From Bacteroidota bacterium (lineage in GTDB: Bacteria > Bacteroidota > Bacteroidia > B-17B0 > Aurantibacillaceae), in NCBI GenBank assembly GCA_016711805.1, contig JADJSH010000017.1, forward strand, positions 1-64,000: a DNA stretch of 64,000 bases, given 5' to 3'. This document shows positions 1 through 8,299 of this stretch, piece after piece. The stretch's first letter is position 1, and every line of letters starts with the position of its first letter. Under the pieces are notes generated by a model. It saw only the letters and a program-made list of their open reading frames with translations. It ran no database searches and was not told the DNA's origin. The position numbers and the translations under genes are program-made.

Positions 1-1
1 T

Positions 2-1776
2 TCTGTTTCTTCTGGTTTAGCGCCATATACATACCATTGGTCAACTGGAGCAACGACATCATCCATCACAAACGTTCCTGGTGGAGTTTATAGCTGTACA
101 TTAACAGATGCTGCAAGTTGTGGTTTAGTTAAAACAGCAACCGTATTTACAACTTCCCCCATTCAAATTGGATTTAATACAACTCCAAGCTCTTGTATAT
201 TTAACGCAGACGGAGCGATTAATACAACTATTTTAAATGGAGCAGCTCCATTTACCTATCAATGGTCAAACGGATCGAACACTGCTAATCTTGTTAATCA
301 AGCAACAGGAAATTATTATTTAACAGTATCAGATGCTAACGGTTGCGTAAAAACAGAACATACTTATTTAACTTCTAACAATAGCAATACTAATTGTTAT
401 TGTATCATCACAGGAACTGTGTATGATGATGCCAATACCAATTGTATCATAGATGCAGGCGAAAATGGAATTCCTTATGTAAGAATAGCTTGTCAAGGTT
501 TTGGATATGCCTATACTGATGTAAACGGTGTATATAGTTTTACGGTTCCTGCAGGAACTTATACTTTAACAGAACAGTTAAATCCAAATTATCAAGTAAC
601 AGGGTGTCAAATAATACAGCCATTGTAGTTTCTAATCCAACTTCTGGATGTGTTATTCAAACAGATTTTGCGAATACCGTTATTCCTGTTCATGATTTAC
701 ACGTACTGAGATATTCAGTCAATCAAGCGGTTCCAGGAAACAATTATCAGCAAAAAATGATAGTTTATAATGAAGGTACTTATACTGAAAATACCATTCA
801 GTCGTCCTATGCTCATGATGGACAATTAAATTTTCTCAATTCTACTTCTCCATTAACTCAACCCAATGCTGGAACGTATCCAAACTGGTACACTGTTAAT
901 ACTGGTTTTATTACAGTTCCTCAATTTGCTTATTCAGTAGATGTATTTAATTATTTTGTGCCGACCAATGTTCCTGCTGGCACAGTCGTTAATTTTAAGG
1001 ATACTGTTTCTAGTTCTGCTCCTATTACAACTACATGGACATCAGATTACACGCCGTGGAACAATGTGAGTAATTATAACGTAACCGTTGTTTCATCTTA
1101 CGATCCAAACTTTAAAGAGGTAAGCCCTAAAGGTGTAGGCCCTTATGGAATCATCACATACAATGATACAATTTTAGAATACGTGATTCATTTTCAAAAT
1201 ACAGGAACTTATTACGCGCAAAATATTTATGTATTAGATACACTTGATAATGATTTGGACTGGACCACATTTCAACCAGGTTATGCAGACCATAATTACT
1301 CTGCTAGTATGGATTTAAATGGCGTTGTGAAGTTTTCGTTTAATAACATTAATTTGCCTTGGTCAGGATTAGCAAGTAATGGCATGGTAAGTTACAGAAT
1401 TAAAACAAAACGAAATTTAGTTCCAGGCACTGAATTCAGAAATAAAGCCGCTATTTTCTTTGATTATAATGCTCCAATTATAACTAATACCACCATTAAT
1501 AGTTTGCAAATATTATCTGGCATCAAAGAATCATTAAGTGATGATACACAATTGAATCTTTATCCCAACCCAACAAGCGGTTCAGTTTTAATTAACAGTC
1601 AAACTAACTTCAACAAAGTTGAATTATTGAGTATCACAGGACAAACCTTATTATCAGATACAGTGAATACAAAAACTCACCAACTGCAATTACAACATCT
1701 TGCCGAAGGTATTTATTTTGTAAAAGTAAGTTATGCTGATGGAAGAAGCCTTACTAAGAAAGTGATTAAGCAATAA
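2..1776 (+). CDS. SprB-repeat surface protein with T9SS sorting domain; N-terminus outside window, one frame break
   Basis: The reading is open from the window edge to a TAG at 626-628, then continues in another frame to TAA at 1774-1776. The upstream part holds two SprB-type repeats (PYTYxWSxG then a TDAxGC ending, about 35-125 and 250-345). Next come a GTVYDDANTNC segment near 416, a beta-rich domain starting SYDPNFKEVSP near 1096 (DUF7619-like), and a C-terminal type A sorting domain with LYPNPTSG near 1558 that ends KKVIKQ. Such proteins are exported through the type IX system and displayed on the cell surface; SprB repeats are known from gliding adhesins. Restoring one A in the CAAAT at about 607-611 joins the two frames as GCQNNTAIVV, so the break is probably a homopolymer error. 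The specific ligand is unknown. Confidence 0.8.
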
Positions 1777-1816
1777 AATAGCATTTTCCTAAATCATTAA
1801 TTTTTTGTACTTTGTG

Positions 1817-1832
1817 TGTGTTTTAAAACACA
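1817..1832. promoter_or_regulatory. 16-bp perfect palindrome just before a start codon
   Basis: TGTGTTTTAAAACACA is a perfect palindrome ending three bases before the ATG at 1836. It could be an operator or a small hairpin over the ribosome binding region. A TACTTTG sequence lies just upstream, near 1808. The function is inferred only from position. Confidence 0.35.
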
Positions 1833-1835
1833 TCG

Positions 1836-3273
1836 ATGAAAAATTTATTAGCCCTTATTATATGCTCTATCAGTTTGCTCGGCAATCTTAAAGCACAAAC
1901 TTATCCTAGCCTAAATATTAATTTATTAGCGCATCTTGATCCCGAAACGGATGCAACAGGAAGCGACAACCGCAAATACTCAGGCTGTTGGGGTTGGTAC
2001 CAAGCCACAAAAATAAAGAATATGCTATAGTAGGAACTAGTAGTAAAACCTATTTTATTGATGTCACTAATCCTACAGCACCAATTATATGCGATTCGGT
2101 AAAAGCCGCAAAAAATGGTTGTACGTGGCGCGAAATAAAAAATTATCAAAACTACTGTTATATTGTAAGTGATGATAATCCACCAAACACCTTTCAAATT
2201 GTAGATATGCAATACTTACCTGACTCAGTTCATGTCGTGCATAACGGAACTACTTATTTTGAACGCAGTCACACTATTTTTGTGGATCATAATAGATTAT
2301 ACTGCGGCGCACCAAAAGATGTAGGCACAGGCTACGAATCCCCCCATGCGCGTGTATAGCTTAGCAAATCCTGAAAACCCTGTATTAATAAGACGTTTAG
2401 AAGATGACATCAGCAACACTCAAATAGATTATGTGCATGATATGTTTGTTCGTAACGATACTATTTTTGCCTCTACTGGTTGGAAAGGATTACAAATTTT
2501 AAAATTTGATACCCTAACCAATCATTTTTCATTAATTCAAACTTATGATGGCTATCCTTATGATGGCTATAATCATAGCTCATGGCAAACCGATAATAGA
2601 AAAACGATGGTGTTTGCAGATGAAGTACCAGCCTCATTACCCGCCAAAGTAATTGATGTGAGTGATTTAAATAATATTATGATCGTTGACACCATTAACT
2701 CACATGCCTTAGCAACACCACACAATCCTTATATTGTTGGTAATAATTGGTGTTGGATTAGTACTTACCAAGATGGTATTTATTTGTACGACATTTCGAA
2801 TCCTTCAAACACTACTGTCTATGGTTATTTTGATACACACCCACAACATGGTGTCAACGATAATTTCCAGTACAAGCGCTTATAGAGGCAATTGGGGAGC
2901 TTATCCCTATTTACCAAGTAAAATTATTATTGCTTGTGATATGCAAAACGGTATTTTTATTTTAGAAGGTGATGTAAATTATACAAACCCAGTAAGCGTT
3001 AAAGAAAATGTAAAACAACCATCTACTTTTTCTGTTTATCCAAATCCTGCTTCTAACGAAATCAATTTTTTAATTGCCAATCAATTTCACAAAACTATAA
3101 CTTGTGTAATCACTGATATGTTAGGAAAAGTAGTTTTAGAGAACAGCTTCATCATCAATGATGATTTTTATAAAACAGTCATTAATACCAGTTCATTAAA
3201 AAACGGTTGTTATTTTGTGACTTTAAAAGGAACAAATTCTAACGAAACCAAAAAAATAATTATTCAGCACTAA
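1836..3273 (+). CDS. Choice-of-anchor B family T9SS protein, three frame breaks
   Basis: The signal peptide is MKNLLALIICSISLLG. The mature part has beta-propeller-like LVIVD repeats (YFIDVTNPTAPIICDSV; VYSLANPENPVLIRRL; LYDISNPSNTTVYGYFDTHPQ) and the family hallmark RGNWGAYPYLPSKIII followed by DMQNGIFILEGD. A type A sorting domain (VYPNPASNEINF to KKIIIQH) closes the protein. These are surface-exported proteins of unknown ligand. The frame breaks at three places, each fixed by a single homopolymer base: one A missing near 2014 (gives QATKNKEYAIVG), one extra C in the C6 run at 2340-2345 (gives PMRVYSL), and one T missing near 2866 (gives NFSSTSAYRG). The repaired protein would be about 479 residues. 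Confidence 0.82.
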
Positions 3274-3280
3274 TTACATT

Positions 3281-4450
3281 ATGTTTAAAGAAGATTCTAT
3301 TATTGGCGTTGTTGGCTCTGGCGCCATGGGAAGTGGCATTGCACAAGTAGCAGCCACTGCCGGTCACCCCACTATTATTTACGATACAAACACCGCTGCT
3401 TTAGATAAAGCAAAAGCCAATTTATCCAACTCACTTAACAAGCTAGTTGAAAAACAAAAAATCACCGCAGATAAAGCCGCAGATATTTTAGCATTGACCA
3501 CCTACTCTAGCTCTATTCAAGATTTTAAATCATGTGATTTAATTATTGAAGCGATTGTTGAAAATATCGATGTAAAACAATCTGTTTTTAAAGAACTAGA
3601 AAGCATTACTTCTGACACTTGTGTCTTAGCCTCTAACACTTCTTCATTATCCATTACCTCAATTGCTTCGGCGTGCAACAATCCCGAAAAAGTAATAGGG
3701 ATTCATTTTTTTAATCCTGCTACTTTAATGCCTTTGGTAGAAATTATTCCAGGTGTTGCAACAGATATGGTTATCGCTAACCATTGCCAAGCGTTAATTA
3801 ATAGTTGGGGCAAAGTAACGGTAATGGCAAAGGATACTCCAGGCTTTATCGTCAACCGTGTGGCTCGTCCGTTTTATAGCGAAGCTTTGCGTATTTACGA
3901 TGAGCAATTAGCCGATATGGCTACTATTGATTGGGCGATGAAAGAATTTGGATGTTTTAAAATGGGACCTTTTGAATTAATGGACTTAATTGGACATGAT
4001 GTGAATTATGTAGTAACTGAAACCGTTTGGAAACAATTTTACTACGACCCACGATTTAAACCTTCTTTAACTCAAAAACGCTTATTAGAGGCTAAGTTTT
4101 TGGGTAAAAAATCAGGACGAGGCTTTTATGATTACCGAGAAGGTACTAGCTTGCCAGAACCAACAAGAGATGAAGCTTTAGCAAAATACATCGTTAACCG
4201 TGTGCTTTGTATGTTGATTAACGAAGCCTCAGATACCAAGTATTTAGGCATTGCTTCTGCTACAGATATTGATTTAGCGATGACTAAAGGCGTAAATTAC
4301 CCAAAAGGCTTGCTAAAATGGGCAGATGAAATTGGCGTAGCTCAAGTGTTAAGTACCCTAAACGACCTTTATGAGGAATATCAAGAAGATCGATATAGAG
4401 CTTGTATTGTATTGAAACAGATGGTAAAACAAGGCAAAAGCTTTTATTAA
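3281..4450 (+). CDS. paaH: 3-hydroxyacyl-CoA dehydrogenase (PaaH/Hbd type)
   Basis: A 389-residue NAD-dependent enzyme that oxidises 3-hydroxyacyl-CoA to 3-ketoacyl-CoA. The N-terminal Rossmann fold has GSGAMGSG at residues 12-19. The catalytic-His region is GIHFFNPATLMPLVEIIPG. The first C-terminal helical domain begins KDTPGFIVNRVARPFYSEALRI, and a second copy starts AKYIVNRVLCMLINEASD with DLAMTKGVNYPKGLLKWAD. This doubled C-terminal part is typical of the phenylacetate-pathway PaaH, and paaABCD lie 46 kb away in the window, so a role in beta-oxidation of phenylacetate products is plausible. A general fatty-acid or 3-hydroxybutyryl-CoA role is the alternative. It lies 7 bp after the preceding gene. 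Its last 26 bases are repeated at 5066-5091. Confidence 0.85.
   Translation: MFKEDSIIGVVGSGAMGSGIAQVAATAGHPTIIYDTNTAALDKAKANLSNSLNKLVEKQKITADKAADILALTTYSSSIQDFKSCDLIIEAIVENIDVKQSVFKELESITSDTCVLASNTSSLSITSIASACNNPEKVIGIHFFNPATLMPLVEIIPGVATDMVIANHCQALINSWGKVTVMAKDTPGFIVNRVARPFYSEALRIYDEQLADMATIDWAMKEFGCFKMGPFELMDLIGHDVNYVVTETVWKQFYYDPRFKPSLTQKRLLEAKFLGKKSGRGFYDYREGTSLPEPTRDEALAKYIVNRVLCMLINEASDTKYLGIASATDIDLAMTKGVNYPKGLLKWADEIGVAQVLSTLNDLYEEYQEDRYRACIVLKQMVKQGKSFY
4425..4450 (+). repeat. Left copy of 26-bp duplicated 3' end of the dehydrogenase gene
   Basis: The last 26 bases of the dehydrogenase gene, including its TAA, recur exactly at 5066-5091, 641 bp downstream. Together with the matching promoter boxes and paralogous genes that follow, this marks the left edge of a tandem duplication. 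Confidence 0.85.
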
Positions 4451-4485
4451 TATGTTAATACAACAAACCAATGGAATGAATGTAT

Positions 4486-4515
4486 TTTGAAATTAACTCA
4501 ATAGTTGTATATTTG
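4486..4515 (+). promoter_or_regulatory. Bacteroidota-type promoter for lipoprotein at 4527
   Basis: TTTG at 4486-4489 and TATATTTG at 4508-4515 (18 bp apart) fit the TTTG / TAnnTTTG promoter consensus of this phylum. The same -7 box occurs at the same 641-bp offset before the paralog. Confidence 0.6.
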
Positions 4516-4526
4516 ATAAGCGTAAA

Positions 4527-5036
4527 TTGAAACATTTTACAAAATACTCGTTTATTATTTTATTATTTGCAGTTTTTGCTGCATGTACTAACTCAGTTAT
4601 AGCGCCTCAGTCTTCTTCTGAAGTAATTACTCCTTCTAATACCAATAATGTTAATACCACTACTAGTATAGATAGTATTGGAGGAATCGGAACTCCTTGG
4701 GTAATGTCTGCTTGCCAAGTAGGTCAAACTTGTTTAACATCAACTAATTCGGTAACTAGTACTACTGTAACCATTTGTTTTTCAGCACCTCCAGTTCCAG
4801 GCGTTTATCAATTAGTTTCATCCGCTTCTCTTCTTTCTGCTGGAAAAGCAGTTTTGACTGTTATGAATCCTCTTGGCCAAACTGCTGGAAGTATTTGGTA
4901 TTCAGCCTCCGGAACAACAACAGTTTTTAATACAGTTGCTTCTAATGTTGCTGCATCATTTATAAATATTTCATGCCTTGATAATCCAGTATCCTTAGAT
5001 TCAGTTATTGTTTCTGGTAAGTTAGAATGTTTATAA
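4527..5036 (+). CDS. Putative lipoprotein, tandem paralog 1 of 2
   Basis: 169 residues starting at TTG. The lipoprotein signal is LLFAVFAAC with Cys at about residue 20. A low-complexity Ser/Thr/Asn linker follows, then a domain with CQVGQTC, TICFSAPP, GKAVLTVMNP and a final VIVSGKLEC. The next gene has the same layout (CQTGQTC, TVCFSAPP, GKALITVTNP, VTISGKVLC), so the two are recent tandem duplicates. Four conserved Cys could form disulfides in the periplasm or on the surface. I recognise no named family. The TTG start is favoured because the promoter box lies 12 bp upstream and the signal peptide begins immediately. Confidence 0.7.
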   Translation: MKHFTKYSFIILLFAVFAACTNSVIAPQSSSEVITPSNTNNVNTTTSIDSIGGIGTPWVMSACQVGQTCLTSTNSVTSTTVTICFSAPPVPGVYQLVSSASLLSAGKAVLTVMNPLGQTAGSIWYSASGTTTVFNTVASNVAASFINISCLDNPVSLDSVIVSGKLECL

Positions 5037-5065
5037 ATTATCATTTATTTCACCGAATCAGACGA

Positions 5066-5091
5066 TAAAACAAGGCAAAAGCTTTTATTAA
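5066..5091 (+). repeat. Right copy of 26-bp duplicated dehydrogenase 3' end
   Basis: Exact copy of 4425-4450, here non-coding and placed between the two lipoprotein paralogs. It is the scar of a tandem duplication with a unit of about 641 bp. Confidence 0.85.
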
Positions 5092-5124
5092 CTAGCCAAT
5101 GTGTTAAATGAATGAGTGTAACTA

Positions 5125-5156
5125 TTTGGTAAATACTATTTTAATCTATATATTTG
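5125..5156 (+). promoter_or_regulatory. Bacteroidota-type promoter for lipoprotein at 5177
   Basis: TTTG at 5125-5128 and TATATTTG at 5149-5156 with a 20-bp spacer. It is the duplicated counterpart of the boxes at 4486-4515. Confidence 0.6.
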
Positions 5157-5176
5157 GATAACAAAAAACTAAAAAA

Positions 5177-5743
5177 ATGAAAAAAATCATTTTATCAGCA
5201 CTTTCAGTAATCGTAATCGGAAGTATTATTTTCATCTCTTGTAAGCCAAAAAATGATAATGATGCTATTACACCAACATACAAAGACGAAGCGTCTAGCG
5301 GAACAGGTGCTAATCCAAATATCACTAACGTAACCACAACTGGTACTATTGCTACAACATCTACTCAGCAAAATTCTACTATTCCTAATATCAATGCAGT
5401 TGGTTCGCCTTATTTAAACTCCCCTTGCCAAACGGGACAAACTTGTTTTTCAAGTTATAATACGAGTACTTCAACTACTATTACAGTTTGTTTTTCTGCA
5501 CCTCCAACTGCTGGTCCATACACGTTAGTTAACAGTAGTGGCTTATTAGGTCCAGGTAAAGCTTTAATAACTGTAACTAACCCTCCTAGTCAAGATGCCA
5601 ACTCCGTATGGACTTCTGGCGGCGGAACTGTTAACGTTAGCACTGCTTCTGGCGTTGAAGTATCATTTTCAAATATAGCATGCTACAGAAGTATAGGATC
5701 TTTTTATACTGTTACTATTTCTGGGAAAGTCCTTTGTAATTAA
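5177..5743 (+). CDS. Putative lipoprotein, tandem paralog 2 of 2
   Basis: 188 residues with an ATG start and a signal ending IGSIIFISC (Cys about residue 16). A Thr/Asn-rich spacer follows, then the same Cys-containing C-terminal domain as the gene at 4527: SPCQTGQTCFSS, TVCFSAPPTAGPYTLV, GKALITVTNPPSQDANSVW and a final SGKVLCN. Its function is unknown. The spacer differs far more between the copies than the domain does, so the domain seems to be under selection. A rho-independent terminator follows at 5764. Confidence 0.72.
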   Translation: MKKIILSALSVIVIGSIIFISCKPKNDNDAITPTYKDEASSGTGANPNITNVTTTGTIATTSTQQNSTIPNINAVGSPYLNSPCQTGQTCFSSYNTSTSTTITVCFSAPPTAGPYTLVNSSGLLGPGKALITVTNPPSQDANSVWTSGGGTVNVSTASGVEVSFSNIACYRSIGSFYTVTISGKVLCN

Positions 5744-5763
5744 AGGAATAAATAACTATTTTA

Positions 5764-5796
5764 AGGCTTCCGATGTTTCGGGAGCCTTTTTTATTT
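5764..5796 (+). terminator. Rho-independent terminator
   Basis: The stem GGCTTCCGA pairs with TCGGGAGCC (one G-T pair) and is followed by a T-run, 20 bp after the lipoprotein stop. Confidence 0.75.
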
Positions 5797-5884
5797 CATT
5801 TAAATCACCACTATCAAAAAGTTACAAAGCATACTTAATCATTTAAAACAAGCTTACAGTGTAGATGTAAGAGCTTTAGGATTA

Positions 5885-7261
5885 ATGCGAATTGCAGTAG
5901 GGCTTGTTTTGTTAACCGATTTAATCATTCGGTCTCTGTCCATTAAAGCTTTTTTTACTGATGAAGGTATACTACCTATTGAAATTTTAAAACAATACAA
6001 TTGGAGTCCAAATTACTTTTCGCTCCATGCCCTTAGCGGCGATTTATCGTGGCAAATTGTATTGTTTATTATCAACGCCCTATGTATTGTATTATTGACT
6101 ATTGGTTATAGAACTCGCGTATTTACATTTATCTGCTGGGTATTTGTTACGTCTATTCAAAACCGAAATCCTTTTATTTTGCAAGGTGGTGATGATATGC
6201 TACGCTTATTATTGTTTTGGGCTATTTTTTTACCATGGGGAGAACGTTATTCCATTCAAAAAAAATCAAGCTATGCAAATCATTATTTTGATTGGGCAAA
6301 TATTGGTTACATTTTACTACCAGTCTCTGTTTTCTTTTTTTCAGCCTTACTAAAAACGTCTCCCGAATGGAGAACCGAAGGAACAGCTTTATATTATGCC
6401 TTAAGTTTAGATCAAATACGAATGCCAGGTGGCAATCTACTTTATAAGTTTCCACTACTTATGAAACTACTAACCTATGTTGTATTTTACATTGAACTCT
6501 TAGCACCCATTTTATTGATAATGCCATTTGTTCCAAGTAAAATAAGGCTTATTGGAATTATCAGCTATGTATGTCTATTTATTGGCATTGCCAGCACGGT
6601 GTATGTTGGGTTGTTTTATATTATTGGTATTACTTCATTAATAGGTTTATTACCATCATCAATCATCGATTGGTTTGAGAAACGTTTTTATAAAAGCACA
6701 ACTATATATGAAGAAACGGAACACGTCCAAAATACATCTTTCATTATTGCATTCATTCAAATCTCTAGAAATTACTTTGTGATATTTATAGCCGCATTTT
6801 GCTTAATGATGAACTTAGGGAGTGTCAAAAAATTTCCATACGCTTTAGACCCTGCAATTGTGCATTACGGAAAAGCCTTACGATTAGAACAAAATTGGGG
6901 AATGTTTGCTCCATATATTTTAAAAGATAATGATTGGTTTGTTTATAGCGCCCTACGAAATGACAGAAAATATATTGATATCAAAAACAATAAGGACACA
7001 GTCATTTATACTAAACCTAAATATGGTGTATGTGAATTTGAAAGCGACCGTTGGCGTAAGTTTCAAGAAAACTATACCTTTAACAACAATAATTACATGA
7101 GGCCTTTTTATTGTAAATACCTTTTAAATAAATGGAATAAAGAACATCCAGATCAACCTATTTTAGACTTAACCATTTTCTTTATGAAGGAAACTAGCTT
7201 ACCCAATTATAAAACAGAAGCTATTGTAAAAACTGCTGTATGTAATTGTACTGAAAAATAA
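5885..7261 (+). CDS. HTTM-domain integral membrane protein
   Basis: 458 residues from the first ATG. Several membrane helices (LVLLTDLIIRSLSI, IVLFIINALCIVLLTIGY, YILLPVSVFFFSALL, LLTYVVFYIELLAPILLIMP, LIGITSLIGLLP-like segments) match the HTTM family, which is related to the membrane part of vitamin-K-dependent gamma-carboxylase. The C-terminal part is soluble and has a W.MFAPY motif. The true start is probably upstream: the in-frame sequence before 5885 reads LKQAYSVDVRALGL, which matches the family N-terminus (VD.R.L...RI..G). Going back to about 5813, however, the only candidate starts are non-canonical (ATC). It is followed 1 bp later by the methyltransferase, so the two are cotranscribed. 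Confidence 0.75.
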   Translation: MRIAVGLVLLTDLIIRSLSIKAFFTDEGILPIEILKQYNWSPNYFSLHALSGDLSWQIVLFIINALCIVLLTIGYRTRVFTFICWVFVTSIQNRNPFILQGGDDMLRLLLFWAIFLPWGERYSIQKKSSYANHYFDWANIGYILLPVSVFFFSALLKTSPEWRTEGTALYYALSLDQIRMPGGNLLYKFPLLMKLLTYVVFYIELLAPILLIMPFVPSKIRLIGIISYVCLFIGIASTVYVGLFYIIGITSLIGLLPSSIIDWFEKRFYKSTTIYEETEHVQNTSFIIAFIQISRNYFVIFIAAFCLMMNLGSVKKFPYALDPAIVHYGKALRLEQNWGMFAPYILKDNDWFVYSALRNDRKYIDIKNNKDTVIYTKPKYGVCEFESDRWRKFQENYTFNNNNYMRPFYCKYLLNKWNKEHPDQPILDLTIFFMKETSLPNYKTEAIVKTAVCNCTEK

Positions 7262-7262
7262 A

Positions 7263-8054
7263 ATGGAACTAAAAACAATTTTAAAATATATAAATTATAA
7301 ACTAACGGCTTATACCGAGCACGATTTACACTCACCGTTTTTATATAATTTTTATATGGAGTTAATAAAAAACGAACACCCTTTTGGTGATTTTGAAGAG
7401 TTACAAGCGATTAGAAAAGAATTACAAAAAAACACCACAATTATTGAAATTACTGATTTTGGTGCGGGTTCTAAAAAATTAAAATCAAACAAACGTCTAG
7501 TAAAAGATATTGCTAAACACGGGATTGCACAAAAAAAACAAGCAGAGTTTTTATACCGTTTACTAAATAAATTTACACCAAAAACAGTTGTTGAGTTGGG
7601 AACCTCCATTGGATTAACGAGTTTATACTTATCCAAAGCTGTTCCTAAATCTACTATTTATACCATCGAAGGTTGCCCTAATTTATATCAGTTTTCAAAG
7701 CAATTATTTAAGACTTCGACTGACTCCGTTTCCAATATTATTTCTATTAATGGAAATTTTAATACAGAATTTCTAAAGCTATTATCGAAGATAGATTCAT
7801 TAGACTTTTTATACATAGATGGAAATCACGCATACGAACCAACGATGAACTATTTTAAATTAGCCTTAGAAAAGAAAAATACCAACTCTATTTTTGTATT
7901 TGATGATATTTATTGGAGCGAAGGCATGCAAAAAGCATGGAAGGAAATTTGTGCTCACCCTGAAGTAACATTAAGTTTAGATTTATTTTATTTTGGAATT
8001 GTTTTTTTTAGAACAGAGAATAAAGAGAAGGAGCACTTTGTGTTGAAGTTTTGA
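7263..8054 (+). CDS. Class I SAM-dependent methyltransferase
   Basis: 263 residues. Motif I is VVELGTSIGLTSLYLSKAVP (SAM-binding glycine loop near residue 105), the acidic post-I residue is IYTIEGCP, and LDFLYIDGNHAYEPT and VFDDIYWSEGM resemble the metal-site region of O-methyltransferases (D and DD near residues 185 and 214). The substrate is unknown. It starts 1 bp after the HTTM gene, so the two probably form one operon. A related RNA- or small-molecule-methyltransferase role cannot be excluded. Confidence 0.75.
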   Translation: MELKTILKYINYKLTAYTEHDLHSPFLYNFYMELIKNEHPFGDFEELQAIRKELQKNTTIIEITDFGAGSKKLKSNKRLVKDIAKHGIAQKKQAEFLYRLLNKFTPKTVVELGTSIGLTSLYLSKAVPKSTIYTIEGCPNLYQFSKQLFKTSTDSVSNIISINGNFNTEFLKLLSKIDSLDFLYIDGNHAYEPTMNYFKLALEKKNTNSIFVFDDIYWSEGMQKAWKEICAHPEVTLSLDLFYFGIVFFRTENKEKEHFVLKF

Positions 8055-8063
8055 TAGAGCGTT

Positions 8064-8081
8064 GTCTGAGCAGAGTCGAAG
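8064..8081 (-). repeat. Dispersed CTTCGACTCCGCTCAG repeat, copy 1
   Basis: On the minus strand this reads CTTCGACTCTGCTCAGAC. Two further copies lie at 15672-15694 and 48303-48325, always between genes. Confidence 0.6.
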
Positions 8082-8082
8082 T

Positions 8083-8111
8083 CAACCGCAAAGAGGCAAA
8101 GAAAAGCAAAG
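8083..8111 (+). repeat. AACCGCAAAGA...GCAAAG short dispersed repeat
   Basis: A short intergenic repeat with AACCGCAAAGA followed by spaced GCAAAG units. A similar stretch is at 22264-22304. Confidence 0.45.
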
Positions 8112-8134
8112 GTCGCTAGTTATTGATGATAAAT

Positions 8135-8273
8135 TTAACCACATAGAAACATAGATTGTTTTGGTTAAAGGCAGGCAACAGAAACTTCGTTTTTCACATA
8201 GCTCTATGTAAAGCGAAGCTTTACTATATCAGACTATTACATTTCGCAAAACCAATGTGCCTATGTGGTTAAA
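8135..8273. repeat. Palindrome-bounded interspersed element, copy 1 (about 140 bp)
   Basis: It begins TTAACCACATAGA and ends CTATGTGGTTAAA, so the ends are inverted repeats. A central CACATAG-CTATGT palindrome is followed by TAAAGCGAAGCTT. The same architecture recurs at 53388-53530 in the same orientation. There is no coding potential. It looks like a REP- or MITE-like element. Confidence 0.75.
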
Positions 8274-8299
8274 TATTTGGACTAGCTTTCAGGGTAACT

